DNA of 34,718 nt from Ruminococcaceae bacterium UBA1404 (GTDB taxonomy: Bacteria > Bacillota > Clostridia > Oscillospirales > Ruminococcaceae): assembly GCA_002305075.1 (NCBI GenBank), contig DBQC01000015.1, positions 1 through 34,718 of the forward strand. The letters are read 5' to 3'. The position numbers and the translations under genes are program-made. Positions 16,034 through 23,565 of the stretch are shown piece by piece. Each line of letters opens with the position of its first letter. Positions within the stretch are counted from its first letter, which is position 1. Under the pieces are notes generated by a model. It was not told where the DNA came from and did not search any database. It saw nothing but the letters and a program-made list of their open reading frames with translations.

Positions 16034-17149
16034 TCAAGGCCGCCCCGCAGCCCAAAGCGCCTGGGTTACCTCGGCCTGCTGCTCGGTCGTGATAAAGGGG
16101 TGCATGGGCAAAGCCAGCGTGGTCTGGCTGAGCCGGTCACATATGGGCAGCTCGGCCTCAAGATGCGCAAGTACCGGCTGGCGGTGCAGCGGCAGAGGAT
16201 AGTACCGGGCATAGGGAATATCCCGGGCACGCAGCGCAGCTTCGGCGGCCAGACGGGCCTCCTCATGGGGCAGGGCCACCATATATTGAGCCCAGGCCGA
16301 CCGGCTGTTCGTTACCCCGCAGCCCCGCAGCGGCGTTATCCAGCCGGGCAGCAGTGCGGCATAGCGGGCGGCCGCATGGTCGCAGGCTTCTATCCAGGCA
16401 GCCAGATGCGCAAGCTTTGTCATCAGCACCGCCGCCTGCAGACTGTCCAGCCGGGAGTTGCCCCCCACGGCGATGTGGCGGTAGGGACCCCCCTGCCGAC
16501 CGTGGTTTTTAAGCAGCGCCACTTTTTGGGCAAGCTCTGAGTCGTTTGTGAGCACGGCGCCGCCGTCACCCACGCCACCCAAGGGCTTGGAGGGGAAAAA
16601 GCTGACCGCCGCCGCCCGCCCGAAGCTGCCGCAGGCCCGCCCTTCGAGCCACCCCCCTACCGACTGGGCCGCGTCCTCGATGAGCAGGAGACCGTGGCGG
16701 GCCGCAATCTGCTCGAGGGCCGGCCAGTCGGCCGCACGACCGAACAAATCCACCCCGATGACTGCCCGGGGACGCCCGGCGGTGCAGTGCTCGATGGCCG
16801 AGGACAGGGCCGTGGGGTCGATGTTGCCGTCGCAGGCCCGCACATCCACCAATACCGGGGCGGCACCGGCCTGCATTACGGCTTCGGCGGTGGCGAAAAA
16901 GGTGTATCCGGGCAGGAATACCGCATCGCCGGGGCCGATGTCCAGCGCCGCCATGATGAGGCAGAGGGCGTCGGTGCCGTTGCCGCAGCTTAGGCAGTGC
17001 GCCACGCCGGTGTAGGCGCCTAGGGCCGCTTCGAACTCGGCCACCTCGGGCCCTGCGATAAAGCGCCCGTGGGCAAACACCCGGCGCACTGCCGCTTCAA
17101 TCTCCTGTGCCAAGGCGGCATGGGCCGCCTGTATGCCACGCAGTTCCAT
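16034..17149 (-). CDS. DegT/DnrJ/EryC1/StrS-family sugar aminotransferase (WbpE-like)
   Basis: A 371-residue PLP enzyme of the nucleotide-sugar aminotransferase family. The PLP Lys lies in SFFPSKPLGG (Lys188), the ring-contacting Asp in LLIEDAAQSVGG (Asp159) and the phosphate-binding SCGNGTDAL near 55; R-F-I-x-G-P-E-V near 29 and the C-terminal LPLHRQPV are family hallmarks. With the upstream WbpB-like oxidoreductase and WbpD-like acetyltransferase it suggests conversion of a UDP-3-keto-uronic acid to the 3-amino form (inference). ATG 17149 has AAGGAGG 8 bases upstream. It is separated from the oxidoreductase by repeat R5 rather than being tightly linked. Confidence 0.92.
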   Translation of the reverse strand: MELRGIQAAHAALAQEIEAAVRRVFAHGRFIAGPEVAEFEAALGAYTGVAHCLSCGNGTDALCLIMAALDIGPGDAVFLPGYTFFATAEAVMQAGAAPVLVDVRACDGNIDPTALSSAIEHCTAGRPRAVIGVDLFGRAADWPALEQIAARHGLLLIEDAAQSVGGWLEGRACGSFGRAAAVSFFPSKPLGGVGDGGAVLTNDSELAQKVALLKNHGRQGGPYRHIAVGGNSRLDSLQAAVLMTKLAHLAAWIEACDHAAARYAALLPGWITPLRGCGVTNSRSAWAQYMVALPHEEARLAAEAALRARDIPYARYYPLPLHRQPVLAHLEAELPICDRLSQTTLALPMHPFITTEQQAEVTQALWAAGRP

Positions 17150-17164
17150 TGTGTATCCTCCTTA

Positions 17165-17398
17165 AATGGGGATGAGTTTGGGGTGAGGTCGGGCCCAATG
17201 GCCCTCCCTGCGCATTTTACTGTGCAAAATGCGTCCGCTGCGGCGGGGTTATCTAAATGGAAGTGGGGCTCACCCCCCCCTTCCAAACCTTTCCCCCGTA
17301 TCACAACCTTTGGTTGGCTGGCAATCACCCGGGATTGTCAAGGGACTGAGCCCCTTTGGAATCCCCCGGTGCTTGCCAACCATTTAGGGGTTCATTGT
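17165..17398. repeat. Mosaic hairpin repeat, copy R5, inside an operon
   Basis: It lies in the 249-base gap between the oxidoreductase stop and the aminotransferase ribosome site, which are on the same strand. Units: GGGCC/GGCCC with GCATTTTAC/GCAAAATGC (17210-17231), the CGTCCGCTGCGGCGGGG unit, a TGGAAGTGGGGCTCAC linker, CAATCACCCGGGATTG (near 17331), CAAGG, and GGATTCC-type and CTTGCCAACCA ends. It abuts the oxidoreductase stop at 17399. Confidence 0.82.
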
Positions 17399-18436
17399 TT
17401 AACCGAAGCCGTATCCCGCCATCTGCTCGGTGCTAAAGTCCGCGGCCATAAAATCCACGGCGGCGCCGCCCATAAGCGCCGAGCGGTAAACGGCCAGCAC
17501 CAGCTCCACGGCCAGCCGGCCCTGCTCGGCGGGAACTTTGGGCTGTCCGCTCTCCCGCATGGCCCTGAGCATATCCCGGTAAAGCCGCCCGTGACCCTCG
17601 CCGTAAACATCGGCCACCGGGCTGCCTGCCGCCGCCTGCCCCGGCAGCTCTATGCGGTTTAGGGCCACCCCGCCCAGCCGGGCCACCCCCTTGCTGCCCG
17701 ACAGCAGCAGCGTTTCCTCTAAGTTTTGCGGCTCCATCAGCCCGGTGCACTCCAGCATGGCTGTGGCTCCGCTCTCAAAGGTGATGAGCGCTCCGGCCCA
17801 GTCCTCGGCCTCTAATGGGCGGCCGTGGCGGGCAATCAGGCCGCCTATTTTGGCCGGACGGCCCAGCAGATGAACAAGCAGCTCGGCGGCGTGAATGCCC
17901 TGATTCATCAGCACGCCGCCGTCGGTGGTCCAGCGCCCCCGCCAGTCGGCCTGTGCATAGTAGTCGGCCCCCCGCTGCCAGCGCAGGGCGGCCGCCCCAT
18001 AATAAATCCGGCCCAGCGCCCCGGCCGAAAGGGCATCATCGAGCGCCTCTACCGCCGGGTTAAACCGGTTCTGGTGGCAGACGGCCACGGGCACGCCGGT
18101 CTTTCGGCTCATCTCACAGAGCCGCCGGGCGTCCTGCGAGCTGAGCGCCATGGGTTTTTCCACAATGAGCGCCATGCCTCGTCGGAGCACCTCCATCCCT
18201 ATGGCAGCGTGGCTGTGGCTGGGGGTGGCCACCGCTACCAACTCGGGGCGGGTCTCGTCTAGCATGGTTTGATAGTCGGTGTAGACGGGCAGGCCCTCGC
18301 AGCCCATCTGCCGGGCTAAGGCCGCCGCTTTTTCGGGGCGGATGTCGCAGAGGGCCACCGGCCGCATAGGACAGCCTATGGCCGCCTTAAGATGCCGGGG
18401 GGCAATGCGTCCGCAGCCGATTAGCGCATAGCGCAG
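17399..18436 (-). CDS. Gfo/Idh/MocA-family oxidoreductase (WbpB-like), probable CTG start
   Basis: A 345-residue NAD-dependent sugar dehydrogenase. The first ATG (18367) would remove the nucleotide-binding loop; the open frame upstream encodes RYALIGCGRIAPRHLKAA, the Rossmann beta-1 and GxGxxA loop. No ATG, GTG or TTG exists in frame between 18367 and the upstream stop; a CTG at 18436 lies 8 bases after AAGGGGGG and overlaps the acetyltransferase end by 16 bases. Other motifs: the EKPMALSS loop with catalytic Lys and the C-terminal substrate domain with GGVLMNQGIHAAELL. In the WbpB pathway this enzyme oxidises C3 of UDP-GlcNAcA (inference from neighbours). Confidence 0.88.
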   Translation of the reverse strand: MRYALIGCGRIAPRHLKAAIGCPMRPVALCDIRPEKAAALARQMGCEGLPVYTDYQTMLDETRPELVAVATPSHSHAAIGMEVLRRGMALIVEKPMALSSQDARRLCEMSRKTGVPVAVCHQNRFNPAVEALDDALSAGALGRIYYGAAALRWQRGADYYAQADWRGRWTTDGGVLMNQGIHAAELLVHLLGRPAKIGGLIARHGRPLEAEDWAGALITFESGATAMLECTGLMEPQNLEETLLLSGSKGVARLGGVALNRIELPGQAAAGSPVADVYGEGHGRLYRDMLRAMRESGQPKVPAEQGRLAVELVLAVYRSALMGGAAVDFMAADFSTEQMAGYGFG

Positions 18437-19020
18437 GGCGAATCCCCCCTTTGGTGGGGTGTGTCGTCCAAAGTAAAGTCAACCGGCGGCAGCTCTCTTT
18501 GGCACTCGGGGCAGCGGCGCAGCGTCAATGTGCGCACCACCGCCCCACAGCGGCAGGCCCGGGCGCAGATGCGGGCAGGGTTCCCCACCGCCACGGCATA
18601 GTCGGGCAGGCTGCGGGTGACCACGGCGCCCGCCCCCACCAGCGCATAGCGCCCCACGGTGATGCCGCAGAGGATAACCGCCCCGCCTCCGATGCTGGCT
18701 CCGGCCTTGACAGTGGTGGGGATAAAGCTGTCCTTGCGGGAGACAAAGGCCCGCGGGGTGCGCACATTGGTAAACACCGCCCCCGGCCCTACAAACACGC
18801 CGTCCTCAAGACAGACCCCGCTGTAGACCGACACATGATTTTGCAGCCGCACCCCCCGGCCCAGCACCGCATTGTCGGCGATAAAGCAGCCCTGGCCGAT
18901 TGAGCAGTCCTCCCCCACCACGGCCCCGGCCGACAGGTGGCTAAAATGCCAGATGTGGGTGTTTTTGCCCACGGTGGCCCCTGCATCCACCACCGATGTG
19001 GGATGACAGAAGTAGTCCAT
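18421..19020 (-). CDS. Left-handed beta-helix N-acetyltransferase (WbpD-like) with C-terminal Cys motif
   Basis: A 199-residue hexapeptide-repeat acyltransferase. The hexapeptide ladder runs from VDAGATVGKNTHIWHFSHLS to VGRYALVGAGAVVT, and NTHIWHFSHL is characteristic of WbpD/PglD-type UDP-sugar acetyltransferases. After the helix, GNPARICARACRCGAVV and RRCPECQREL form a CxC...CxxC cluster suggestive of a zinc ribbon. ATG 19020 has GGAGAGGAGGG upstream; the frame beyond it overlaps the guaB promoter and is not coding. It is the first gene of the sugar trio and overlaps the next gene. Confidence 0.9.
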   Translation of the reverse strand: MDYFCHPTSVVDAGATVGKNTHIWHFSHLSAGAVVGEDCSIGQGCFIADNAVLGRGVRLQNHVSVYSGVCLEDGVFVGPGAVFTNVRTPRAFVSRKDSFIPTTVKAGASIGGGAVILCGITVGRYALVGAGAVVTRSLPDYAVAVGNPARICARACRCGAVVRTLTLRRCPECQRELPPVDFTLDDTPHQRGDSPCAMR

Positions 19021-19115
19021 AAAGGCGCCCTCCTCTCCTTGGTGCTGGTTTAAGTCTATTCGAGAATTTCGCCGGACATGCGTAGCCGGTTTTGCTGGCA
19101 AAAGTTTGAGCAGGC

Positions 19116-19145
19116 TTGCAATGGCGGGGGCCAGCGTGTTAGAAT
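19116..19145 (+). promoter_or_regulatory. Promoter of guaB
   Basis: TTGCAA (19116-19121), 18-base spacer, TAGAAT (19140-19145); start near 19152, about 42 bases before the ATG. No purine riboswitch or PurR-box-like palindrome was recognised. Confidence 0.6.
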
Positions 19146-19193
19146 AACCGCAAAGATATCGGCCCCAGCGCAACAGGGTGAAGGAGGAAAAAG

Positions 19194-20672
19194 ATGACAG
19201 GACAGGATGTGCCCAGCAAGTTTATTAAAGAAGGGCTGACCTTTGACGATGTGCTGCTGCTGCCCGCCTTTTCGGAGGTGCTGCCCAAGGAGGTGGACCT
19301 CTCTACAAGGCTGGCCGGCGAGGTCATGCTCAACACGCCGCTGCTCTCGGCCGCCATGGACACGGTAACCACCGCCCCCATGGCCATCGCCATGGCCCGG
19401 GAGGGAGCCATCGGCATCATTCACAAGAATATGTCCATCGAGGAGCAGGCCAGCGAGGTAGACAAGGTTAAACGCAGTGAAAACGGCGTCATTACCAACC
19501 CATTTTTCCTTTCGCCCGACCACTATGTCTACGACGCCGACAAGCTCATGAGCAAGTATAAAATCTCGGGTGTGCCCATCTGCGACGATACCGGGCGGCT
19601 GGTGGGCATTATCACCAACCGGGACCTGCGTTTTATGACCGACTACAATGTCAAGGTCAGCGAGGTGATGACCAAGGACAACCTCATCACCGGCAAGGTG
19701 GGAACCACGCTGCCCGAGGCTCAGGAGATTTTGCGCCAGCACAAGATTGAAAAGCTGCCGCTGGTGGACGACGAGGGGATGCTGCGGGGTCTTATCACCA
19801 TCAAGGACATAGAAAAGGCCGTTCAGTACCCCAAATCGGCCCGGGATAAAAACGACCGGCTGGTTTGCGGTGCGGCCATCGGCGCCACCGGCGATATGCT
19901 CGAGCGGGCTCAGGCGCTGCTCGACGCCGAGGTGGATGTGCTGGTGCTCGACTCGGCCCACGGGCACCACATCGGCATCATCGAGGCGGTGGGCCGACTG
20001 AAGAGCGCCTTCCCCCATGCGGTGGTCATAGCCGGGAATGTGGCCACCGGCGAGGGCACCGAGGCCCTCATCAAGGCCGGAGCCGACTGCGTCAAGGTAG
20101 GCATCGGCCCGGGTTCTATCTGTACCACCCGGGTGGTGGCCGGCATCGGCGTGCCCCAGATTACCGCTGTCTATGATGCGGCTGTGGTGGCGGCCCGGTA
20201 CGGCATTCCCGTCATCTCGGATGGCGGCATCAAATACTCGGGCGACATTGTAAAGGCCCTGGCCGCCGGAGCCAGCACCGTCATGCTGGGCTCTATTCTG
20301 GCCGGCTGCGCCGAGGCCCCCGGCGAGACCGAGATTTATCAGGGCCGCAGCTTTAAGGTGTATCGGGGCATGGGCAGCCTGGCGGCCATGGACAAAGGCT
20401 CCAAGGACCGCTACTTCCAGCAGGACGCCAAAAAGCTGGTGCCCGAGGGCGTGGAGGGTCGGGTGCCCTTTAAAGGCCCGCTGTCCGACACTATTTTCCA
20501 GCTGGTGGGCGGCGTGATGGCCGGCATGGGCTATGTGGGCTGCAAGACCATCGAGGACCTGCACAAAAACGCCCGCTTTATCCGCATAACCGGCCCCGGT
20601 CTTAAAGAAAGCCACCCCCACGACATTTATATCACCAAAGAAGCCCCCAACTACTCCATCAACCCGAACTAA
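19194..20672 (+). CDS. guaB: IMP dehydrogenase
   Basis: GuaB oxidises IMP to XMP with NAD+, the committed step to guanine nucleotides. The 492-residue product is full length: N-terminal barrel half with LTFDDVLLLPAFSEVLP and LNTPLLSAAMDTVT, a CBS pair at about 100-210 inserted in the barrel, the active-site loop GIGPGSICTTRVVAG (Cys310), the phosphate-binding ISDGGIKYSGDI, and the flap with GMGSLAAM and VPEGVEGRVP. ATG 19194 has GAAGGAGG 6-7 bases upstream. It is monocistronic and divergent from the sugar trio. Confidence 0.97.
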   Translation: MTGQDVPSKFIKEGLTFDDVLLLPAFSEVLPKEVDLSTRLAGEVMLNTPLLSAAMDTVTTAPMAIAMAREGAIGIIHKNMSIEEQASEVDKVKRSENGVITNPFFLSPDHYVYDADKLMSKYKISGVPICDDTGRLVGIITNRDLRFMTDYNVKVSEVMTKDNLITGKVGTTLPEAQEILRQHKIEKLPLVDDEGMLRGLITIKDIEKAVQYPKSARDKNDRLVCGAAIGATGDMLERAQALLDAEVDVLVLDSAHGHHIGIIEAVGRLKSAFPHAVVIAGNVATGEGTEALIKAGADCVKVGIGPGSICTTRVVAGIGVPQITAVYDAAVVAARYGIPVISDGGIKYSGDIVKALAAGASTVMLGSILAGCAEAPGETEIYQGRSFKVYRGMGSLAAMDKGSKDRYFQQDAKKLVPEGVEGRVPFKGPLSDTIFQLVGGVMAGMGYVGCKTIEDLHKNARFIRITGPGLKESHPHDIYITKEAPNYSINPN

Positions 20673-20681
20673 GCATAAAAC

Positions 20682-20715
20682 AAAACGCATGGTCCATATG
20701 GACCATGCGTTTTTA
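20682..20715 (+). terminator. guaB terminator
   Basis: AAAACGCATGGTCC pairs perfectly with GGACCATGCGTTTT around ATAT, followed by TT: a strong rho-independent terminator. Confidence 0.9.
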
Positions 20716-20734
20716 GGTTGGGAGGGGGGTAAAT

Positions 20735-21240
20735 GCCCCGGTGTTTGCCAATCATCCAAGGTTCATTTGTTTAAACTAAAGTTTTAGTCAAGGTTTTTTC
20801 AAAAACCTTGCGGGGTTTGGGGCGGCGCCCCAAGGTCTTAAAGCGCCTTGGCAAGCCTTGATGTTTGGCAGCCAACTTGAAGCTGTGATACGGAGGAGAT
20901 GGGTAGGGGCAGGACCCCCATTTTCGCGTTGAGTGAGCGCAGCGAACGGATAACCCCGCCGATGTTTGTCGTGCACGGCAGCCCCAAACCTCAAGTGGCA
21001 GCGTTATATTAGCTTTAAGTCGGGCTACCCGCCCGCCCCCGGCGAGGGTTCCCCACGCCCTAACAGTCCCCCGGACTGTTTAGGCTCCCCTCCTGCGCTT
21101 GGCTCCGCATCTAAGACCTTAGGGGCGCCGCCCCTAAGACCCCGCCAAAGGGACTAAGCCCCTTTGGAATCCCTAATGTTTGCCAACCAACCTAAGGTTG
21201 CGATGCGGGGGGCCGGGCCGGTGTTTGCCAGCGGCCAGAG
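20735..21240. repeat. Mosaic hairpin repeat, copy R6
   Basis: The longest copy fills the space between the converging guaB and tcdA 3' ends. Reading forward: reverse of the AAGGTTTTT/GGGGC unit (20770-20840), reverse of the CTCACTCG unit with GTTGAGTGAGCGCAGCG (20930-20955), ATGTTTGTCGTGCACGGCAG, TAGCTTTAAGTCGGGCT, GGCGAGGGTTCCCC, ACAGTCCCCCGGACTGT (near 21063), CCTTAGGGGCGCCGCCCCTA (near 21117), CCAAAGGGACTAAGCCCCTT (near 21145) and TGTTTGCCAACCAAC. The sets match R3 closely but in a different order. Confidence 0.85.
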
Positions 21241-21243
21241 GCC

Positions 21244-21948
21244 CTACCCCATAATCTGCGTCACAATATAATAAGCCAGCGCAAGCCCGGCGGCGGGGGG
21301 CACCATGGGTGTGCTGCCGGGGCTGTGTCGACCGGGAACAGAGCCCGGTACCACCGCCGATACGGGTTGCTCCACCGAATACACCACCGGCAGGCTGCCA
21401 ATGCCCCGAGCCCGCAGCTCTTTGCGCATCACCTTAGAAAGGGCGCAGCCGCTGCCCGCCGTGTCGGCGATGTCCCCCACCCGGACGGCGGTGGGGTTGC
21501 TGCGGTTGCCCGCCCCCATGCAGCTGATCAGCCCAATGCCCCGGCCCAAGCAATACTCGGCCAGCGCCAGCTTGCTGGTCACCGTGTCGATGGCGTCGGC
21601 CACAATGTCGGGGGGGGCGGATAGCAAATCGGGCAGGCTCTCGGCTGTGATGCGCCGCTGTACCGCATTGATCCGGCAGTGGGGATTGATGTCGGCCATC
21701 CGCTCAGCCGCCACCTGCGCCTTGGGCTGGCCGAGGCTGCCATGGGTGGCAAAAAGCTGGCGGTTTAGGTTGGTTGTCTCGTAGACATCGTCATCAATCA
21801 GGGTCAGATGCCCCACCCCCGCCCGACAGAGGGCCTCGGCCGCCATACAGCCCACGCCGCCCAGACCGGCCACCGCCACATGGGCATGGGCCAGCCTGTC
21901 CACCCCGTCCCCCCAGACCGCACGGGAGCGAAGGGTAAAATCAGCCAT
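21244..21948 (-). CDS. tcdA: tRNA threonylcarbamoyladenosine dehydratase TcdA
   Basis: TcdA is an E1-like (ThiF/MoeB-fold) enzyme that uses ATP to cyclise t6A37 of ANN-decoding tRNAs. The 234-residue product has the ATP loop VAGLGGVGCMAAEALCRAGV near residue 25, LTLIDDDVYETTNLNRQ with the Arg-finger-type NRQ, and VADAIDTVTSKLAL. The C-terminal GSVPGRHSPGSTPMVPPAAG is typical of the YgdL/TcdA branch. ATG 21948 is used; TTG 21951 would be slightly better spaced from AAGAGG. A 6S-like RNA lies upstream on the same strand, the arrangement known for B. subtilis yrvM. Confidence 0.94.
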   Translation of the reverse strand: MADFTLRSRAVWGDGVDRLAHAHVAVAGLGGVGCMAAEALCRAGVGHLTLIDDDVYETTNLNRQLFATHGSLGQPKAQVAAERMADINPHCRINAVQRRITAESLPDLLSAPPDIVADAIDTVTSKLALAEYCLGRGIGLISCMGAGNRSNPTAVRVGDIADTAGSGCALSKVMRKELRARGIGSLPVVYSVEQPVSAVVPGSVPGRHSPGSTPMVPPAAGLALAYYIVTQIMG

Positions 21949-21984
21949 CAATGTTGTCACCTCTTAAAAAAGGGTAAAAAAGTC

Positions 21985-22140
21985 CCCGCCATGCCGTCTT
22001 CCCTGCCCATTTTTAACCCGTCTCACTGACAGGTGGGTGCGTGCCCTTGGCGTCATGCTCCCTTCGTCCGCCCGGGGGGCGGGAGGTCTGCAATCTGCGG
22101 TCGGAGCGGGCGCTCCCTTTAAAAATGTGTTGGATTAATA
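21985..22140 (-). ncRNA. ssrS: Candidate 6S RNA (SsrS/BsrA-like) upstream of tcdA
   Basis: A non-coding, highly paired stretch between DUF1292 and tcdA. On the - strand a perfect 9-bp closing stem, CATTTTTAA (22127-22119) with TTAAAAATG (22017-22009), encloses about 100 bases. Inside are CTCCC/GGGAG around CCGCCC/GGGCGG (apical arm), then GCACGCACCCACCTG and a hairpin ACCTGTC/GACGGGT whose U-G pair works only on this strand. Long outer stem, bulge, apical arm and a 3'-side ACCT hairpin resemble 6S RNA. In B. subtilis the 6S-1 gene bsrA lies between aspS and yrvM (tcdA), which supports the call. TATTAA near 22140 may be its -10. Ends are approximate, and a covariance search was not possible. 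Confidence 0.55.
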
Positions 22141-22184
22141 ATTGGCAGTTCCCTCGCGCACAGCAGGGGGTGTGTCTATTGTGA

Positions 22185-22490
22185 TCAGTTGGCGTCCTCG
22201 TCGATAAATTCATAGTCTTCCTCAAGACGGGCCATAAAGATATCGGCAATGCGGCTAAATTCGTCCTCATCGTCAATGGGTTCCAAATACTCCTCGCCGC
22301 CGTCTTCCACTACCTTGAGCACCACCAGCTCGTCGGCTTCGTCCAGTGCGTCCTCGGGATCAACCGTCGGAACCAGTGCCAAATACTGCTGGTCACCTTC
22401 CTCAAGACGGTCAAGGACCTCAAATTCGTGCTCTGCGCCCTCCTCGTCAATCAAAGTGAGGATATCCGGGCCAAAATCGCCGTGCTCCAT
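22185..22490 (-). CDS. DUF1292 family protein
   Basis: A 101-residue, very acidic cytoplasmic protein (N-terminal DILTLIDEEGAEHEFEVLD, central YLALVPTVDPEDALDEADEL, C-terminal EEYLEPIDDEDEF). It fits DUF1292, a small-protein family widespread in Firmicutes (YrzB-type) with no established function; it often sits near alaS, yrrK or 6S/tcdA-type housekeeping loci. ATG 22490 has GAGG 8 bases upstream, and the gene has its own promoter. Confidence 0.9.
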   Translation of the reverse strand: MEHGDFGPDILTLIDEEGAEHEFEVLDRLEEGDQQYLALVPTVDPEDALDEADELVVLKVVEDGGEEYLEPIDDEDEFSRIADIFMARLEEDYEFIDEDAN

Positions 22491-22536
22491 ACGCCAACCT
22501 CAATTCTAAAATTCTGTTATTTGTAAGTTCATGTTT

Positions 22537-22565
22537 ATTTTAGCCCTAAATACCCATCAAGTCAA
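22537..22565 (-). promoter_or_regulatory. Promoter of the DUF1292 gene
   Basis: TTGACT (22565-22560), 17-base spacer, TAAAAT (22542-22537) on the - strand; start near 22530, 40 bases before the ATG. Confidence 0.75.
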
Positions 22566-22591
22566 GACGCACATTATGCCAGATCCTGCGA

Positions 22592-22620
22592 TTGAAAAAG
22601 CCATAGCTTTGTGCTATGCT
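22592..22620 (+). promoter_or_regulatory. Promoter of the cyclophilin lipoprotein gene
   Basis: TTGAAA (22592-22597), 17-base spacer, TATGCT (22615-22620) with a TG one base before it. It is back to back with the DUF1292 promoter, 26 bases apart. Confidence 0.7.
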
Positions 22621-22663
22621 GTGTTAATAAAAGCGAACTGCCCATCCTAAAGGAGGCTTTTTT

Positions 22664-23476
22664 ATGAACAAGACATGGCTGTGGCGCATAGCCTGCCTGA
22701 TGCTGACCATGGCGCTTTTGGCCGGCTGCAGCAAGGGCCTGCAGGGCGATTCGGAGCCCCCCGAAGAGGAGCCCGCCGAGGAGAACAGCATCGATTTTGA
22801 CAGCATTGTCTTTAAGCAGCTTGAGGATCCCACCCCCGGCGAGGACATGGCCATTCTTCACACCAGCATGGGGGACATCACCCTGCGCTTTTTCCCCGAA
22901 GAAGCCCCGCTTGCCGTGGAAAACTTTCTTTCCCACGCCCGGGAAGGCTACTTTGACGGTATGCTGTTTCATCGGGTGATTTACGAGATGATGATTCAGA
23001 GCGGCGACCCGCTGACCAAGGACGCCACCGTGGATGAAAGGCTGTATAGCACCGGGGGCGACAGCATTTGGGGCGGCGGCTTTGCCGACGAATTTTCCCC
23101 CAACCTCTACCACTTTAGAGGGGCGCTGTCCATGGCCAACGCCGGCGCGCCGGGCACCAACGGCAGCCAGTTTTTTATTGTGCAGGCCACCCATGTGGAC
23201 GACTCGCTCATCGAGCAGATGATGGACCCCGAGGTCTGGTGGTTTAACGATAGAATCGTAAACCGCTATATAGAGCAGGGGGGCACCCCTTGGCTCGACC
23301 GTCGCCACACGGTGTTTGGCCATGTGGTGGAGGGTATGGATGTGGTGGACGCCATTGCCGCCGTGCCGGTTAAGGACGCCGAAAACGCCGACCCTGCCCA
23401 GCGCAACTACCTGCCCATCAACCCCGTGGTGATAGACTGGGTGGAGGTAACCACCTATCCGGCCATCGAGAGTTAA
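22664..23476 (+). CDS. Cyclophilin-type peptidyl-prolyl isomerase lipoprotein
   Basis: An extracellular, lipid-anchored proline isomerase that would help fold exported proteins. The 270-residue product has a signal peptide with lipobox LLAGC (Cys22) and an acidic linker, then a cyclophilin domain from about residue 60: ILHTSMGDITLRFFPEEAP, FHRVIYEMMIQSGDP with the catalytic Arg, NAGAPGTNGSQFFIV and the closing HTVFGHVVEGMDVVDAI. Insertions relative to short bacterial cyclophilins lie at about 125-145 and 185-210. The ATG at 22664 has AAAGGAGG upstream. Monocistronic. Confidence 0.94.
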   Translation: MNKTWLWRIACLMLTMALLAGCSKGLQGDSEPPEEEPAEENSIDFDSIVFKQLEDPTPGEDMAILHTSMGDITLRFFPEEAPLAVENFLSHAREGYFDGMLFHRVIYEMMIQSGDPLTKDATVDERLYSTGGDSIWGGGFADEFSPNLYHFRGALSMANAGAPGTNGSQFFIVQATHVDDSLIEQMMDPEVWWFNDRIVNRYIEQGGTPWLDRRHTVFGHVVEGMDVVDAIAAVPVKDAENADPAQRNYLPINPVVIDWVEVTTYPAIES

Positions 23477-23504
23477 AGCGTTAAAATATAAAGCGTTAAA
23501 ATAT
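23475..23504. repeat. Tandem 15-base duplication
   Basis: AAAGCGTTAAAATAT occurs twice in direct succession right at the end of the cyclophilin gene; the first copy overlaps the stop codon. It looks like a slippage duplication. Confidence 0.8.
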
Positions 23505-23516
23505 ATCGTAGATATA

Positions 23517-23541
23517 AGAGGCGGGCCTTTGGCCCGCCTCT
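23517..23541 (+). terminator. Hairpin between convergent genes
   Basis: AGAGGCGGGCC pairs with GGCCCGCCTCT around TTT, 41 bases after the cyclophilin stop. U tracts are poor on both strands, so it is a weak terminator call. Confidence 0.6.
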
Positions 23542-23565
23542 GCTGCTATACAGGCGCTGCCCCCA

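Noticed and set aside
22013..22276. Small protein gene antisense to DUF1292
   Set aside because: The frame covers the structured 6S-like RNA and DUF1292 and shows no ribosome site; the RNA structure explains the conservation.
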